DNA of 64,000 nucleotides, taken from assembly GCF_000382385.1 (NCBI RefSeq), contig NZ_KB908326.1, positions 60,971 through 124,970 on the forward strand, written 5' to 3'. Source of the DNA: Segatella maculosa DSM 19339 = JCM 15638. Its GTDB lineage: Bacteria > Bacteroidota > Bacteroidia > Bacteroidales > Bacteroidaceae. Positions 1 to 9,121 of the stretch are shown here, one piece after another; the stretch's first letter is position 1, and each line of letters begins with the position of its first letter. Position numbers and translations under genes: made by a program. The notes under the pieces were generated by a model. It saw nothing but the letters and a program-made list of their open reading frames with translations, made no database searches and had not been told where the DNA came from.

Positions 1-1
1 T

Positions 2-2287
2 GGTGAACATGAGATTGCAGAGAAATATGGCATCTCTACGCCTGCACAAGTCATTGATTTGCTGGCCTTAATGGGTGATTCTGCCGACAATTTCCCTGGT
101 TGTCCGGGGGTCGGAGAGAAGACAGCTGTGAAGCTGATCAATGAGTTTGGCTCGACAGAATCACTCATTTTGCATGTCGATCAACTGAAGGGTAAGATGC
201 GTGAAAAGGTGGAAAATGCAGTCGAAGACATTAAGATGTCGAAGTTCCTTGCCACAATTCGGACCGATGTTCCTATGGAACTCCATCTCGATGAACTGAA
301 ACTTCAATCGCCCGATGAGGAGAAACTGGGTGAAATCTTTGCTGAATTGGAATTCAAAACGCTTGCGAACAAAATCTTAAACAAAGCTGAACAAAAGCCA
401 AAATCTATTAATACACAACTCGATTTGTTTGCCGTAAATCCGACCGATGGGCAAGTTAGCTCTGAAAATGCAAGTTTTGAGAGCATTAAAACCGTAAAGC
501 ACGATTATAAACTCATTGATAATCAAGATGAAGCACGCAAACTTTGTGACTTTTTCAGGACAAAACAGATCCTTAGTTTAGACACGGAAACGACTTCACT
601 CAGCCCAATCGATGCCGAATTGGTAGGCTTATGCTTCGCCGTAGAAGCGCATCAAGCGTTTTATGTTGCCATTCCTAACGACCGTGAAGAGGCGTTGCAA
701 TATGTTAATATCTTCAAACCAATCTACGAAGACCCATCGATTTTGAAGATAGGACAGAACATTAAGTACGACTATATGGTGTTGATGAACTACGGGGTCA
801 CGCTGCAAGGCAAGATGTTCGACACGATGTTGGCTCACTATGTCGTGCAACCCGAGTTGCATCACAACATGGATTACCTTGCCGAGACGCTGCTTCACTA
901 CAAGACCATCCATATTGATGAACTCATAGGTCCGCACGGAAAGCATCAAAAGTCAATGCGCGAACTCGACCCGAAAGACGTTTATGCCTACGGAGCTGAG
1001 GACGCCGACATCACACTTCAGCTGAAAAACGTACTCGAACCCAAGCTGAAAGAGACCGGAACCGAGGACTTGTTCTGGAATATAGAGATGCCCCTTGTTC
1101 CCGTTTTGGCCGATATGGAAAGCCAAGGTGTGCGCATCGACACTGCAGCCTTGCGCGAAACGTCGATCATTTTCACTGAAAGAATGAACCTTCTTGAGCA
1201 ACATATCTATGCCAAAGCGGGTGAGACTTTCAACATATCCAGCCCAAAACAGGTGGGAGAAGTCCTCTTCGGGAAGCTCAATATCATGGAGAAACCGAAG
1301 CGAACAAAGACGGGACAGTATGTCACAAACGAGGAAGTTCTGCAGTCACTTCGCACAAAACACCCCATTGTTGCAGACATATTGGACTACAGGGGCCTGA
1401 AAAAACTGCTCGGAACTTACGTCGATGCGCTCCCAAAACTCATCAATAAGCGCACCGGACACATTCATACTTCATTCAATCAAGCCCTCACTGCCACGGG
1501 AAGATTGTCGTCCAGCGACCCCAATTTACAGAATATTCCGGTGCGAAGTGAGGACGGAAAGGAAATCAGGAAGTGCTTTATTGCAGAGCAAGATTGCCTA
1601 TTTTTCTCCGCAGACTACTCACAAATAGAACTCAGAATCATGGCACATCTTAGCGAAGATGCCAACATGATAGAAGCCTTCCGCGAGGGTTTTGACATCC
1701 ATGCTGCCACAGCTGCGAAGATAAAACACAAGAAAATGGAAGACGTTTCGGCTGCGGAAAGGAAGCAAGCCAAGCAAGCTAACTTCGGTATTATCTATGG
1801 AATTACCACCTATGGGCTGGCACAACGCATGGGAATTGACAACAAAGAAGCCCGCAAACTCATAGAGGATTACTTCGCGACCTTCCCCAAAGTGCGTGCT
1901 TTTATGGAGCAAGCTAAGGAGCAAGCTCGCCGAAAAGGCTACGCAGAAACGCTGTTCGGACGTCGCCGTTACCTGCCCGATATCCTGTCAAAGAACGGCA
2001 CCGTGCGCGGATTTGCAGAGCGGAATGCCATCAATGCACCTATCCAAGGCTCCGAAGCCGACATCATCAAGCTTGCCATGATACGCATTTGGCGTCGCTT
2101 CAAGGCTGAAAATATTCGGTCAAAGATGATTCTTCAGGTGCACGACGAACTCAACTTCTCTGTCTATCCCGATGAAAAGGAACGCGTAGAGCAGATTGTT
2201 TTGGAAGAAATGCAAGGTGCCTACACACTCAAAGTACCCCTGACCGTCGATGCAGGTTGGGGAAAGAACTGGCTCGAAGCCCACTGA
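2..2287 (+). CDS. polA: DNA polymerase I, 5'-truncated by window edge
   Basis: The reading frame is open from base 2, so the start lies outside the window and roughly 160 residues are missing compared with the usual ~920. The visible part begins in the 5'-3' exonuclease domain, in the helix-hairpin-helix segment around GDSADNFPGCPGVGEKTA. The proofreading domain follows and keeps the acidic motif LSLDTETTSL, so 3'-5' exonuclease activity is expected. The polymerase domain has motif A (DYSQIELRI), motif B (KQANFGIIYG) and motif C (QVHDELNF). It fills gaps and removes RNA primers in replication and repair. It converges on the nitroreductase gene with a 49-bp gap. Identification is secure. Confidence 0.98.
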   Translation, partial: GEHEIAEKYGISTPAQVIDLLALMGDSADNFPGCPGVGEKTAVKLINEFGSTESLILHVDQLKGKMREKVENAVEDIKMSKFLATIRTDVPMELHLDELKLQSPDEEKLGEIFAELEFKTLANKILNKAEQKPKSINTQLDLFAVNPTDGQVSSENASFESIKTVKHDYKLIDNQDEARKLCDFFRTKQILSLDTETTSLSPIDAELVGLCFAVEAHQAFYVAIPNDREEALQYVNIFKPIYEDPSILKIGQNIKYDYMVLMNYGVTLQGKMFDTMLAHYVVQPELHHNMDYLAETLLHYKTIHIDELIGPHGKHQKSMRELDPKDVYAYGAEDADITLQLKNVLEPKLKETGTEDLFWNIEMPLVPVLADMESQGVRIDTAALRETSIIFTERMNLLEQHIYAKAGETFNISSPKQVGEVLFGKLNIMEKPKRTKTGQYVTNEEVLQSLRTKHPIVADILDYRGLKKLLGTYVDALPKLINKRTGHIHTSFNQALTATGRLSSSDPNLQNIPVRSEDGKEIRKCFIAEQDCLFFSADYSQIELRIMAHLSEDANMIEAFREGFDIHAATAAKIKHKKMEDVSAAERKQAKQANFGIIYGITTYGLAQRMGIDNKEARKLIEDYFATFPKVRAFMEQAKEQARRKGYAETLFGRRRYLPDILSKNGTVRGFAERNAINAPIQGSEADIIKLAMIRIWRRFKAENIRSKMILQVHDELNFSVYPDEKERVEQIVLEEMQGAYTLKVPLTVDAGWGKNWLEAH

Positions 2288-2336
2288 TGAATGTGTAATG
2301 TAAAGTGAGTCATGTAGAAAGAGACTGAACGATACA

Positions 2337-3062
2337 TTACACTTTGTGGTAGGTTTCTTCCAAAGGCAGGCGGAAACGTTCGCCCCAAACGCCGCTCGGA
2401 ACGCGTATTCCGCAGGTAATCACCATGTTTATCTCCGTGTTATAGGGCAGTTTTAAAGCCTTTTTCACACGCCAACTGTCGAATCCTTCGAGCGGACATG
2501 TGTCATATCCGGCTTCACTCATGGCCAACATAAACGTCTGGGCCACCAAGGCACAACTCTTATGCACACTGACCCGCACGTCGCCTTCGCTCATTTGGCG
2601 CGTCATCGGTCGGAAAAGTCCGATGCATTGTGCCAGCCCTTTGCGCACAAGTCCCCACAAACCGAGGCACCGGGAATAGGTAAACGGTATCAATTTCCCA
2701 TAATACATGGCCTTATCCTTGATGCGTTTGTCCTGTCTTTCGGCCGGACTATTGCGCCTGACATTGCCTTCTTCAAAGGCAAGCACAGCTTTTGCGTGCT
2801 GCTTATACCGGTCTTGACGAGTCACAAACACTACGATTTGCTGTGCCGAATGGGCCGTTTTCTGGTCCAAACAAGCTGGTACCAATTGCTCTAACACCTG
2901 CTTATCGGTCACATGATAGGCTTCCCAAAGCTGCAGATTGGAGCTTGTCGGAGCCAAACTTGCCAATTCTATACACTTTTTCACCGTCGTTTCATCGATC
3001 GGTTTGGCCGGGTCGAAATGCCGAACGGCCCGCCTATGATTCAAAATCTCTTGTAAACTCAT
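2337..3062 (-). CDS. nitroreductase family protein
   Basis: A 241-residue protein of the FMN-dependent nitroreductase fold. The N-terminal segment SLQEILNHRRAVRHFDPAKP is the typical phosphate-binding stretch, and LAPTSSNLQLW is the usual flavin-contact loop. The C-terminal part contains CPLEGFDSWRVKKAL, common in NfsB-like members. Family members reduce nitro compounds, quinones or enones with NAD(P)H; the physiological substrate cannot be read from sequence. No signal peptide, so it is probably cytoplasmic. It lies 38 bp downstream of the PafA-like gene on the same strand and may be co-transcribed with it. Confidence 0.9.
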   Translation of the reverse strand: MSLQEILNHRRAVRHFDPAKPIDETTVKKCIELASLAPTSSNLQLWEAYHVTDKQVLEQLVPACLDQKTAHSAQQIVVFVTRQDRYKQHAKAVLAFEEGNVRRNSPAERQDKRIKDKAMYYGKLIPFTYSRCLGLWGLVRKGLAQCIGLFRPMTRQMSEGDVRVSVHKSCALVAQTFMLAMSEAGYDTCPLEGFDSWRVKKALKLPYNTEINMVITCGIRVPSGVWGERFRLPLEETYHKV

Positions 3063-3100
3063 TTCTTATTCTAATTATATCTTGTTGAAATAATGAACTC

Positions 3101-4573
3101 TCACGGCAGAATGGCATTGCCCACACAGGCATTGGGCATCTGAATATGAAGCAAACCACAAATGGTCGGGGCAATGTCCGCCATACTTGTGGGACGGAAT
3201 GTCTCCCCTTTCGTGATGCCCCACCCCATGAACACGAGTGGGATATGACTGTCGTCGGGGTTCCACAAGCCGTGGTTCGTCCCCTTATAGTTGCTGTCCG
3301 ACACGCTGTTTATCCAGCCCGGCTGAGTCACGATGAGCAGATCTCCCCCACGTTCACGACTATATCCGTTGATGATCCGGTCGCGAATGGGTTGCGGAAT
3401 AGGTTGTGTAGCTACACTTTCATAGTCGGCAACAAAGGCAATATGAGGCTTTTGTTCTAATAACCGCTTGGCCTCGGCCTTCACTTTCTGCAAATCAAGA
3501 CCTGCTTCGGCAATACTTTTGTGGTCAAGATAAACGCGCAATACGTTCTCACCCAGCACAAGATTTGCCGTTGTCCCCATTGCCTGCTGCAGTTCCTTGT
3601 TCAGTTTTTTGACCAAAGTCCAGCCTTCAAAGCCTCCCGCAGGCAGCTTATTGGCTCGCATAAAATTAGGATTATGCGCACCACCATGGTCAGCTGTGAG
3701 GAAAACAAGATAGTTCCCACGTCCCAACTGCGCATCAAGTGTGTTGAAAAAACGGTCAAGTTCGCGGTCCAACTGAATGTAGGCATCGTGGATTTCAGAG
3801 CCGCGTGTACTGTAAATGTGGCCGATAATGTCGGTAGAAGAGATGCTCACGGTCAGCATATCGGTCTCCGTTCCCAGCCCCAGCCGCTCATTCTTCAGGG
3901 CAGCCTCGGCCATATCGAAGGTCAACGTGATACCCTTCGGCGTACTTTTCACGTCAAATCCTTTCTTTTGTTGGTGCGCCTTGTTGAATTGTTCCACCCA
4001 CGCAGGCAGCTTGTTCATGTAGTATGTGCTCGTGATGAAGCGGCCTTCACTCGAGTCCCACCAGTAGGCTGCGTCGGCACAATGGCCTGCCGGCAAGATT
4101 GCGGCACGGTCTTTGAGAGCCACCCCCACCACTTTCGACTTGAAATCCGTGGCAAGTTTCAACTCATCGCCTATCGTTGAAGCCAACAATCTGCGTGGAG
4201 ACATCTTCCCTTCCTTGCTTTTACTGCCCACCGTTTCTACGCTGTCGTCACCGCAACAATAGGCTTTTTTGCCATTGATAAAGAAGCTGTTGCCGAGTAT
4301 TCCCGTCAAAGCCGGAACGCTACCTGTGTAGATACTCGAGTGACCAATGGCCGTAACGGTGGGAATATAAGGTACCATTGTGTTCTGACAGCGGTAACCT
4401 TCGCTCAAAAGACGCTTGAAACCGCCCGCACAAAACTCTCGGTTGTAATAGTAAAAATAGTCCCACCGCATTTGGTCGACCACGATTCCGACTACCAATT
4501 TGGGCCGGATCACCTGCGCATGGCCCAAAAACGGACAGACCATCAGCAGCAAAATAAGAAGTGATTTCTTCAT
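3101..4573 (-). CDS. secreted PafA-like alkaline phosphatase / nucleotide phosphodiesterase superfamily
   Basis: 490 residues with a clear signal peptide (MKKSLLILLLMVCPFLGHAQ), so it is exported to the periplasm. The first metal Asp is in GIVVDQMRWDYF and the nucleophile region is IPTVTAIGHSS, where a Thr (72 or 74) replaces the Ser of classical alkaline phosphatases. LTADHGGAHNPNF and GTNHGLWNPDDSHIPLVFMG carry the remaining zinc ligands. This layout is that of the single-domain PafA phosphatases of Bacteroidetes, which release phosphate from phosphomonoesters. A phosphodiesterase activity cannot be excluded. Together with the acid phosphatase upstream it suggests scavenging of organic phosphate. 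Confidence 0.88.
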   Translation of the reverse strand: MKKSLLILLLMVCPFLGHAQVIRPKLVVGIVVDQMRWDYFYYYNREFCAGGFKRLLSEGYRCQNTMVPYIPTVTAIGHSSIYTGSVPALTGILGNSFFINGKKAYCCGDDSVETVGSKSKEGKMSPRRLLASTIGDELKLATDFKSKVVGVALKDRAAILPAGHCADAAYWWDSSEGRFITSTYYMNKLPAWVEQFNKAHQQKKGFDVKSTPKGITLTFDMAEAALKNERLGLGTETDMLTVSISSTDIIGHIYSTRGSEIHDAYIQLDRELDRFFNTLDAQLGRGNYLVFLTADHGGAHNPNFMRANKLPAGGFEGWTLVKKLNKELQQAMGTTANLVLGENVLRVYLDHKSIAEAGLDLQKVKAEAKRLLEQKPHIAFVADYESVATQPIPQPIRDRIINGYSRERGGDLLIVTQPGWINSVSDSNYKGTNHGLWNPDDSHIPLVFMGWGITKGETFRPTSMADIAPTICGLLHIQMPNACVGNAILP

Positions 4574-4625
4574 TGTTTTTATTGATTTTAGTATTTTCTA
4601 TAATTGGCCTTAGCCTCCGTTTGCA

Positions 4626-5084
4626 TGTAGGGACACACGGCTCGTGCGTCCACTCAACACACTACATTCACAAAGCAGGCCATTCAAGAAGATTGTTCCA
4701 CCGGAGCGGACGCACGAGCCGTGCGTCCCTACATACCGATTGCAACCCTCTAAACCTTTAACTCCAGCAGGAAGCAACATCATTGAAGCCTCCGTTTGCG
4801 TGTAGGGACGCACGACTCGTGCGTCCACTCAACACGCTACATTCACCAAACAGGCCATTCAAGGGGGTTATCCCCATGGAGCGGACGCACGAGCCGTGCG
4901 TTCCTACATACCGATTACAGCCCTCTAAATCTTTAACTCCAGCAGAAAGCAACATCATTGAAGCCTCCGTTTGCGTGTAGGGACGCACGGCTCGTGCGTC
5001 CGCTCAACACGCTACATTCACCAAACAGGCCATTCAAGGGGGCTATTCCCATGGAGCGGACACACGAACCGTGCGTCCCTACAT
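4626..5084. repeat. tandem array of three REP/BIME-like modules, 175-bp period
   Basis: Three modules of 109 bp start at 4626, 4801 and 4976, exactly 175 bp apart. Each consists of a left arm (TGTAGGGACGCACGG followed by CTCGTGCGTCC) and, about 50 bp later, the reverse-complement right arm ending in GTGCGTCCCTACA. Each arm is itself a hairpin (GGACGCACG / CGTGCGTCC). The 66 bp between modules is also nearly identical between copies. The array fills the gap between the PafA-like and acid phosphatase genes (4574-5170); I see no gene in it. Short ORFs here encode stretches such as THEPCVPT and RDARLVRP, which come from the hairpins and are not proteins. Confidence 0.95.
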
Positions 5085-5108
5085 CGCAAAAAGGCCTTTC
5101 AAGCTCGC

Positions 5109-5143
5109 TCTCCCCTCCCCTCGGGAGGGGCTGGGGGTGGGTC
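5109..5143. repeat. G-rich hairpin repeat, copy 1
   Basis: C-rich then G-rich arms (CTCCCCTCCCC / GGGAGGGG) followed by CTGGGGGTGGGT. The same element recurs at 6504, 6712, 8901 and 9081. The + strand run of four G tracts fits a G-quadruplex pattern. It ends 28 bp past the 3' end of the acid phosphatase gene, on the terminator side. Confidence 0.85.
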
Positions 5144-5170
5144 TTTGGAGGCCAAGGGTGGCCCTTTTGT

Positions 5171-6442
5171 CTACTGACTCACTCTTTCGCAATACGCCCT
5201 CACGTCTTTCCAATGATAATATGGGTAAAGATCGGTCTTAATGGGCAGCTTTGCTTCGTTCTCATTGCGCAATATTTTCACCAAAATGTCGTCACTTCCC
5301 GCCTTCCGATAGAACACAAACTGCAGGTTGCAGGCCATGGGAAAGATGCGATAGTCGCTCCATCCGATTGCAGGAAGCTGCTCCAAGTCGGCCACTTGCA
5401 CCCCTGTTCCGTCCAAACCCAGCAGACATGTCAGCGGCATCACCATCGTATCGTGACCGTAACGCAGCGTTGCTCCGGGGTGATTCAGGCGCAAACAGCT
5501 GTCAGCCTCACTGACAATCTTCCGCAAAAGATAGCGCTGTGAAGTCGGTTGGCGGCCGCCGTTGAGTGGCGAAGGCCCAAAGTTTATGTACCACCATGCG
5601 TTACCTATCTGCCAAATATCATAGATTTCGTCATCGTTAAAAAGGTCATAAAGCGACATTGAATGGCGCAGTTCGGTGCTCTGAAGATTGGCCGCTTGTT
5701 TGAAAAGCAGCTCATACAGCTTCCCAAAATCCACTTGTTTCTGCCAGTAATCATCGTCGTTGAAGAGCAAACGCATCACACGTTCGGGATGGAAATGGCG
5801 GTTTCTGAAAGCCTCGAATGTGGCTTTCACCTCCTTGGGCATGCGTGTTTTGAAGAGAGCAGTGTCCGCGTAATTCATGTAATACATGTCGTGATGGCTG
5901 GCATCGTGGCTGATTTCCAACGCAGGATTCATGCGCGCGAGTTGCTGCAACGCGTTTTCCATGCTCAGAATGCAACGAATCACCGTCGTACTCTTGGCGT
6001 CAACATGGGTCTTTCCCTTGAAAATCTCGGGGAAATTCCGCATCATTCGCTCGGCAATTCCACGGTGTTGCTCGGCCCCGAGCTGCGTCAGTTCGCCGTC
6101 ACGACCGCGAGCAGCCTCACTGATACGGCGCAGTTTGGCGAGCACCTCCTGCCCTTTCGGCGTGAGTTTTCCAAGCGAGTCGGCCCTTTCAAGCCAGCGA
6201 ACGGGTCGTTGATAATCGCGGTTACCGATGAGCCAACGGCTGCCATGCCGTCCGTAATGGCTCAAATAGAACGGCACATAGCCCTTTGGTGCGGGCGTAA
6301 GTGTCTTTTGAAGCGGACCGGGATAGGCCAGATAATTACTCGCCGACAGCAGCCTGTCGGCCTTGAAGTCCTGCTTTGCCTGTTGTGCAAAGCTGCCGAG
6401 GCAGAGCGCCATCAGCGAAATAATAACGATTTTCCTTTTCAT
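5171..6442 (-). CDS. secreted histidine-type acid phosphatase (branch 2 histidine phosphatase family)
   Basis: 423 residues from the ATG at 6442. The frame stays open 61 codons further upstream, but that stretch runs through a repeat arm and lacks export features, whereas the chosen start gives a signal peptide (MKRKIVIISLMALCLGSFAQQ). The phosphohistidine motif is RHGSR in YLSHYGRHGSRW, and the proton-donor region is RYGHDTMVMPL near the C terminus. Family members hydrolyse phosphomonoesters, including inositol phosphates (phytase and MINPP types). MINPP enzymes usually have HAE at the second motif, while this one has HD, so a general acid phosphatase or AppA-like phytase is as likely. It acts outside the cytoplasm. 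Confidence 0.87.
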   Translation of the reverse strand: MKRKIVIISLMALCLGSFAQQAKQDFKADRLLSASNYLAYPGPLQKTLTPAPKGYVPFYLSHYGRHGSRWLIGNRDYQRPVRWLERADSLGKLTPKGQEVLAKLRRISEAARGRDGELTQLGAEQHRGIAERMMRNFPEIFKGKTHVDAKSTTVIRCILSMENALQQLARMNPALEISHDASHHDMYYMNYADTALFKTRMPKEVKATFEAFRNRHFHPERVMRLLFNDDDYWQKQVDFGKLYELLFKQAANLQSTELRHSMSLYDLFNDDEIYDIWQIGNAWWYINFGPSPLNGGRQPTSQRYLLRKIVSEADSCLRLNHPGATLRYGHDTMVMPLTCLLGLDGTGVQVADLEQLPAIGWSDYRIFPMACNLQFVFYRKAGSDDILVKILRNENEAKLPIKTDLYPYYHWKDVRAYCERVSQ

Positions 6443-6503
6443 ACGCTTACAAAGATAAGCAATTTTTGCCACCATAAAATAAAAATAACAAAGAAAAACA
6501 AAA

Positions 6504-6535
6504 ACCCACCCCAGCCCTCCCAAAGGGAGGGAGCC
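6504..6535. repeat. G-rich hairpin repeat, copy 2 (reverse orientation)
   Basis: ACCCACCCCAGCCCTCCCAAAGGGAGGG is the reverse complement of the element at 5109. It lies upstream of the acid phosphatase start, between that gene and the repeat module at 6584. Confidence 0.8.
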
Positions 6536-6583
6536 CAAACTTGCGGACAAATAGGCTTGCATATAAAGGAAAAAGGCTTCGAA

Positions 6584-6691
6584 TGTAGGGACGCACGGCT
6601 CGTGCGTCCGCTTAAACAATCTCATAAAACCAAGTAGTTCACATTCCTATTACATCATCTTGAGCGGACGCACGAGCCGTGCGTCCCTACA
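6584..6691. repeat. REP/BIME-like module (108 bp)
   Basis: Left arm TGTAGGGACGCACGG/CTCGTGCGTCC at 6584 and its reverse complement ending CCCTACA at 6691, with about 47 bp between. Same family and nearly the same length as the modules at 4626-5084. It is part of the 918-bp gene-free stretch 6443-7360. Confidence 0.93.
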
Positions 6692-6711
6692 TGCCGAAGC
6701 CATCCAAGCTC

Positions 6712-6750
6712 ACTCTCCCCTCCCTTTGGGAGGGGTTGGGGGTGGGTTTT
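6712..6750. repeat. G-rich hairpin repeat, copy 3
   Basis: CTCTCCCCTCCCTTTGGGAG followed by GGGTTGGGGGTGGGTTT. Forward orientation, 20 bp from the end of the preceding REP-like module, so the two families sit side by side here as they do at 5084/5109. Confidence 0.85.
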
Positions 6751-6930
6751 TGAGGGATAGAGGTGGGTTTTAAATTCCTTTACAAATGCTTTCGCATCGC
6801 TCGCGCATTTAAAACCGACGACTCCGCGGCTACAAATACGCGCCATATTCGCCAAGTTGCAAATTATTGACCATCAAATAATTGCACAATTCGAAAAGAA
6901 ACGAACTGCAATCACAGACAAAAAGCGAAG

Positions 6931-7057
6931 CAATATGGGTGGGTTTGCAAGGTGAAATGGCTGAAATAACAAGGTAAAATGACTGAGATAGCGATGCAAA
7001 ACAACTGAGATAGCGATGCAAAATAGGTGAAATGGCAATGCAAAACGGTGGAAATGG
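6931..7057. repeat. degenerate copy of the short-unit repeat family (family 2)
   Basis: Units such as GGTGAAATGGCTGAAAT, GGTAAAATGACTGAGAT and two units containing ACTGAGATAGCGATGCAAAA with a 22-bp period. They resemble the units in the palindromic arrays at 13.3, 22.9, 30.9, 43.3 and 59.7 kb, but here all lie in one orientation and the outer palindrome is absent. Part of the non-coding interval upstream of rpoN; small ORFs across it on the minus strand are repeat translations. Confidence 0.7.
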
Positions 7058-7302
7058 TATTCCAAAGAGCGCGAAACAAGAAAACAGCCTGCACTTTCTT
7101 GCAACGAAATACCCGGTTTTTTGCTTTTCCGTTTCTATTTCAGCAGTCTCCGAAGTGTTAAAAACAGGGAGAGAATATTTACAAAAAGACCTTCTTCCTC
7201 CCCTCTTTCGCGCCTTGTACACCGTCACATTGCATCGGCAAACAAGCACGTATGTATCGAAAAGAAGATGGAAACAGACTTTTAATTATTTCTCTTTTTG
7301 CT

Positions 7303-7332
7303 TTGATTTGTCTATGATAATCTCTATCTTTG
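7303..7332 (+). promoter_or_regulatory. promoter of rpoN
   Basis: TTTG at about 7303-7306 and TATCTTTG at 7325-7332 match the Bacteroidetes housekeeping promoter (TTTG, about 19 bp, TAnnTTTG). The rpoN start codon is 28 bp downstream. Confidence 0.8.
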
Positions 7333-7360
7333 CAAGTGTTGAAGGCTATCTCCATACATC

Positions 7361-8872
7361 ATGGCTCAAAAACTCATACAAACGCAGGAACAAAAGCTGG
7401 TACAACAGATGCGACTCTCGCAGCAACAGATGCTGCAAGTGCACCTGCTGGAGATGCCGTTGACCGAACTTGAGGAGAATATCAACGCTGAACTCGATGA
7501 CAATCCGGCCTTGGAAAAGGCGGAAAACGACTTGGGGCAGACCGAAAACGAGGGAGAAAACGAACTTGAAAACGGTAATGAAGCCGACGATTTCGACAGC
7601 CTCAACGAGAAAGAAGAGCGGCAGGACGCCCTCGATTCGGTCTTGGAAGGCATCGAAGGTGATGATGCCATGCCCCTACCCTACGCCAACAACCACGATA
7701 ATGCCGACTATGAGGAGACCGTTTACGGCGATACAACGTCGTTCTATGACAAACTGAAGGAGCAAATGGACATGCTCATGCTTACCGAAAAAGAGCATGC
7801 CGTGATGGAATATCTTATCGGTAGCCTTGATGACGACGGACTTCTGCGCAAGGATTTGGGTACGATTGGCGACGAACTTGCCATCTATCACAACATCGAC
7901 ATCAGCGAACCAGAACTCGAAAAGCTGTTAAAACTACTCCAAAGCATGGACCCTGCGGGCATCGGAGCACGCTCGTTGCAAGAATGTTTGCTGCTTCAAG
8001 TGGAGCGAATGCGCGAAGATGGCCGTAACGACCGCTTGTTAGATGCCATGGAGCGCGTTTTCAAAGAGTGTTTCGAGGCCTTCAAGAAGAAGCATTGGGA
8101 TAAAATCAAGTTACAACTTGGGCTGAACGACACGCAAACAGAGACACTTCAACGCGAAATTCACAAGCTGAATCCGAAGCCGGGAGCCTCACTTGGCGAG
8201 ACCGAAGGACGCAACATGCAACAGATAACGCCCGATTTTATCATCGATACCGACGACGACGGCACGGTGACCTTCACGCTCAACCAAGGCAATATCCCCG
8301 AACTAAAAGTCTCACCTGCGTTCAACGAGATGGTAAAAGCCTATCGCGGCAACAAGAAAAGCATGAGCCGACAAACCAAAGAGGCCCTACTCTACGCCAA
8401 AGAAAAGGTGGCCAAGGCACAGGGTTTCATTGAGGCCATAAAGCAACGCCGCCGCACTTTGACGCTCACCATGCAGGCCATCATCGACTGGCAAAGGCGC
8501 TTCTTCCAAGAAGGTGACGAGAGCGAGCTGCGACCTATGATACTTAAGGACATTGCCGACAAGACCGGACTCGATATTTCGACCGTAAGTAGGGTGAGTA
8601 ACGTCAAATATGCGCAGACAAAATGGGGCACTTTCCCCCTCCGTTTCTTCTTTACTGACTCCTATACCACGGGAGAAGGTGAGGAAATGTCAACGCGAAA
8701 GATAAAAATGGCCCTGAAAGCCGTCATCGAAAAAGAGGACAAAAGCAAGCCGTTAAGCGACGAAGCACTGACCAAACTGATGAAAGAAAAAGGGTTCCCG
8801 ATAGCCCGTCGCACGATAGCAAAGTACAGGGAGCAACTCAATATACCCGTGGCAAGGTTGAGAAGAGGGTGA
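7361..8872 (+). CDS. rpoN: RNA polymerase sigma-54 factor
   Basis: 503 residues. Region I is the Gln/Leu-rich N terminus (LVQQMRLSQQQMLQVHLLEMP), which contacts activators. It is followed by an acidic region II (about residues 45-115, rich in Glu, Asp and Asn), then the core-binding domain, and finally the helix-turn-helix and the RpoN box ARRTIAKYREQLNIP close to the C terminus. It directs RNA polymerase to -24/-12 promoters and needs AAA+ activators; none is encoded in this window. Length is normal for the family. It is preceded by its own TAnnTTTG promoter and followed by two G-rich repeats. Confidence 0.97.
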   Translation: MAQKLIQTQEQKLVQQMRLSQQQMLQVHLLEMPLTELEENINAELDDNPALEKAENDLGQTENEGENELENGNEADDFDSLNEKEERQDALDSVLEGIEGDDAMPLPYANNHDNADYEETVYGDTTSFYDKLKEQMDMLMLTEKEHAVMEYLIGSLDDDGLLRKDLGTIGDELAIYHNIDISEPELEKLLKLLQSMDPAGIGARSLQECLLLQVERMREDGRNDRLLDAMERVFKECFEAFKKKHWDKIKLQLGLNDTQTETLQREIHKLNPKPGASLGETEGRNMQQITPDFIIDTDDDGTVTFTLNQGNIPELKVSPAFNEMVKAYRGNKKSMSRQTKEALLYAKEKVAKAQGFIEAIKQRRRTLTLTMQAIIDWQRRFFQEGDESELRPMILKDIADKTGLDISTVSRVSNVKYAQTKWGTFPLRFFFTDSYTTGEGEEMSTRKIKMALKAVIEKEDKSKPLSDEALTKLMKEKGFPIARRTIAKYREQLNIPVARLRRG

Positions 8873-8900
8873 GCCTCCCCCACTCACCCATTGCTCCTAA

Positions 8901-8936
8901 CACCCACCCCCAGCCCCTCCCCAAGGGAGGGGAGAC
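8901..8936. repeat. G-rich hairpin repeat, copy 4 (reverse orientation)
   Basis: CACCCACCCCCAGCCCCTCC then CCAAGGGAGGGGAG, 28 bp after the rpoN stop codon. It faces copy 5 at 9081, so the rpoN/PAP2 gap (8873-9121) holds an inverted pair of these elements and no gene. Confidence 0.85.
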
Positions 8937-9080
8937 CAAATTTGCAGGCTATTTTATAGCAGACATAGCACAACGACACATGTTTAAGACATGATAAAGC
9001 AGATGAAGTAATTCATAAACAAATATATAAAGATTCATTTTCCTCCATTCTAAAGAGTAGAAAACCTTTCATGAGTTTGT

Positions 9081-9115
9081 ACTCCCCTCCCTTGGGGAGG
9101 GGTTGGGGGTAGGTT
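9081..9115. repeat. G-rich hairpin repeat, copy 5
   Basis: CTCCCCTCCCTTGGGGAGGG followed by GTTGGGGGTAGGTTT. It ends only 6 bp before the ATG of the PAP2-like gene, so on mRNA its hairpin would sit in the translation initiation region. Confidence 0.85.
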
Positions 9116-9121
9116 TAGTCT

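Noticed and set aside
3521..4180. 219-codon + strand ORF opposite the PafA-like gene
   Set aside because: Antisense shadow of a conserved enzyme; no independent evidence.
4561..5177. Several overlapping ORFs of 65-194 codons on both strands with THEPCVPT / RDARLVRP / GTHGSCV stretches
   Set aside because: They are translations of the REP-like arms and their spacers; the same peptides recur at every module in different frames, and none has a promoter or conserved non-repeat part.
6443..6625. N-terminal extension of the acid phosphatase by 61 codons
   Set aside because: The extension is encoded by a REP arm and a G-rich repeat, and the signal peptide begins only at the ATG at 6442.
5663..6637. 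324-codon + strand ORF opposite the acid phosphatase gene
   Set aside because: It is the antisense shadow of a well-supported gene and has no recognisable domain.
6874..7249. Overlapping 60-139-codon ORFs upstream of rpoN with Phe/His/Ser-rich repeats
   Set aside because: They come from the degenerate family 2 units and low-complexity flank; no start context or homology.
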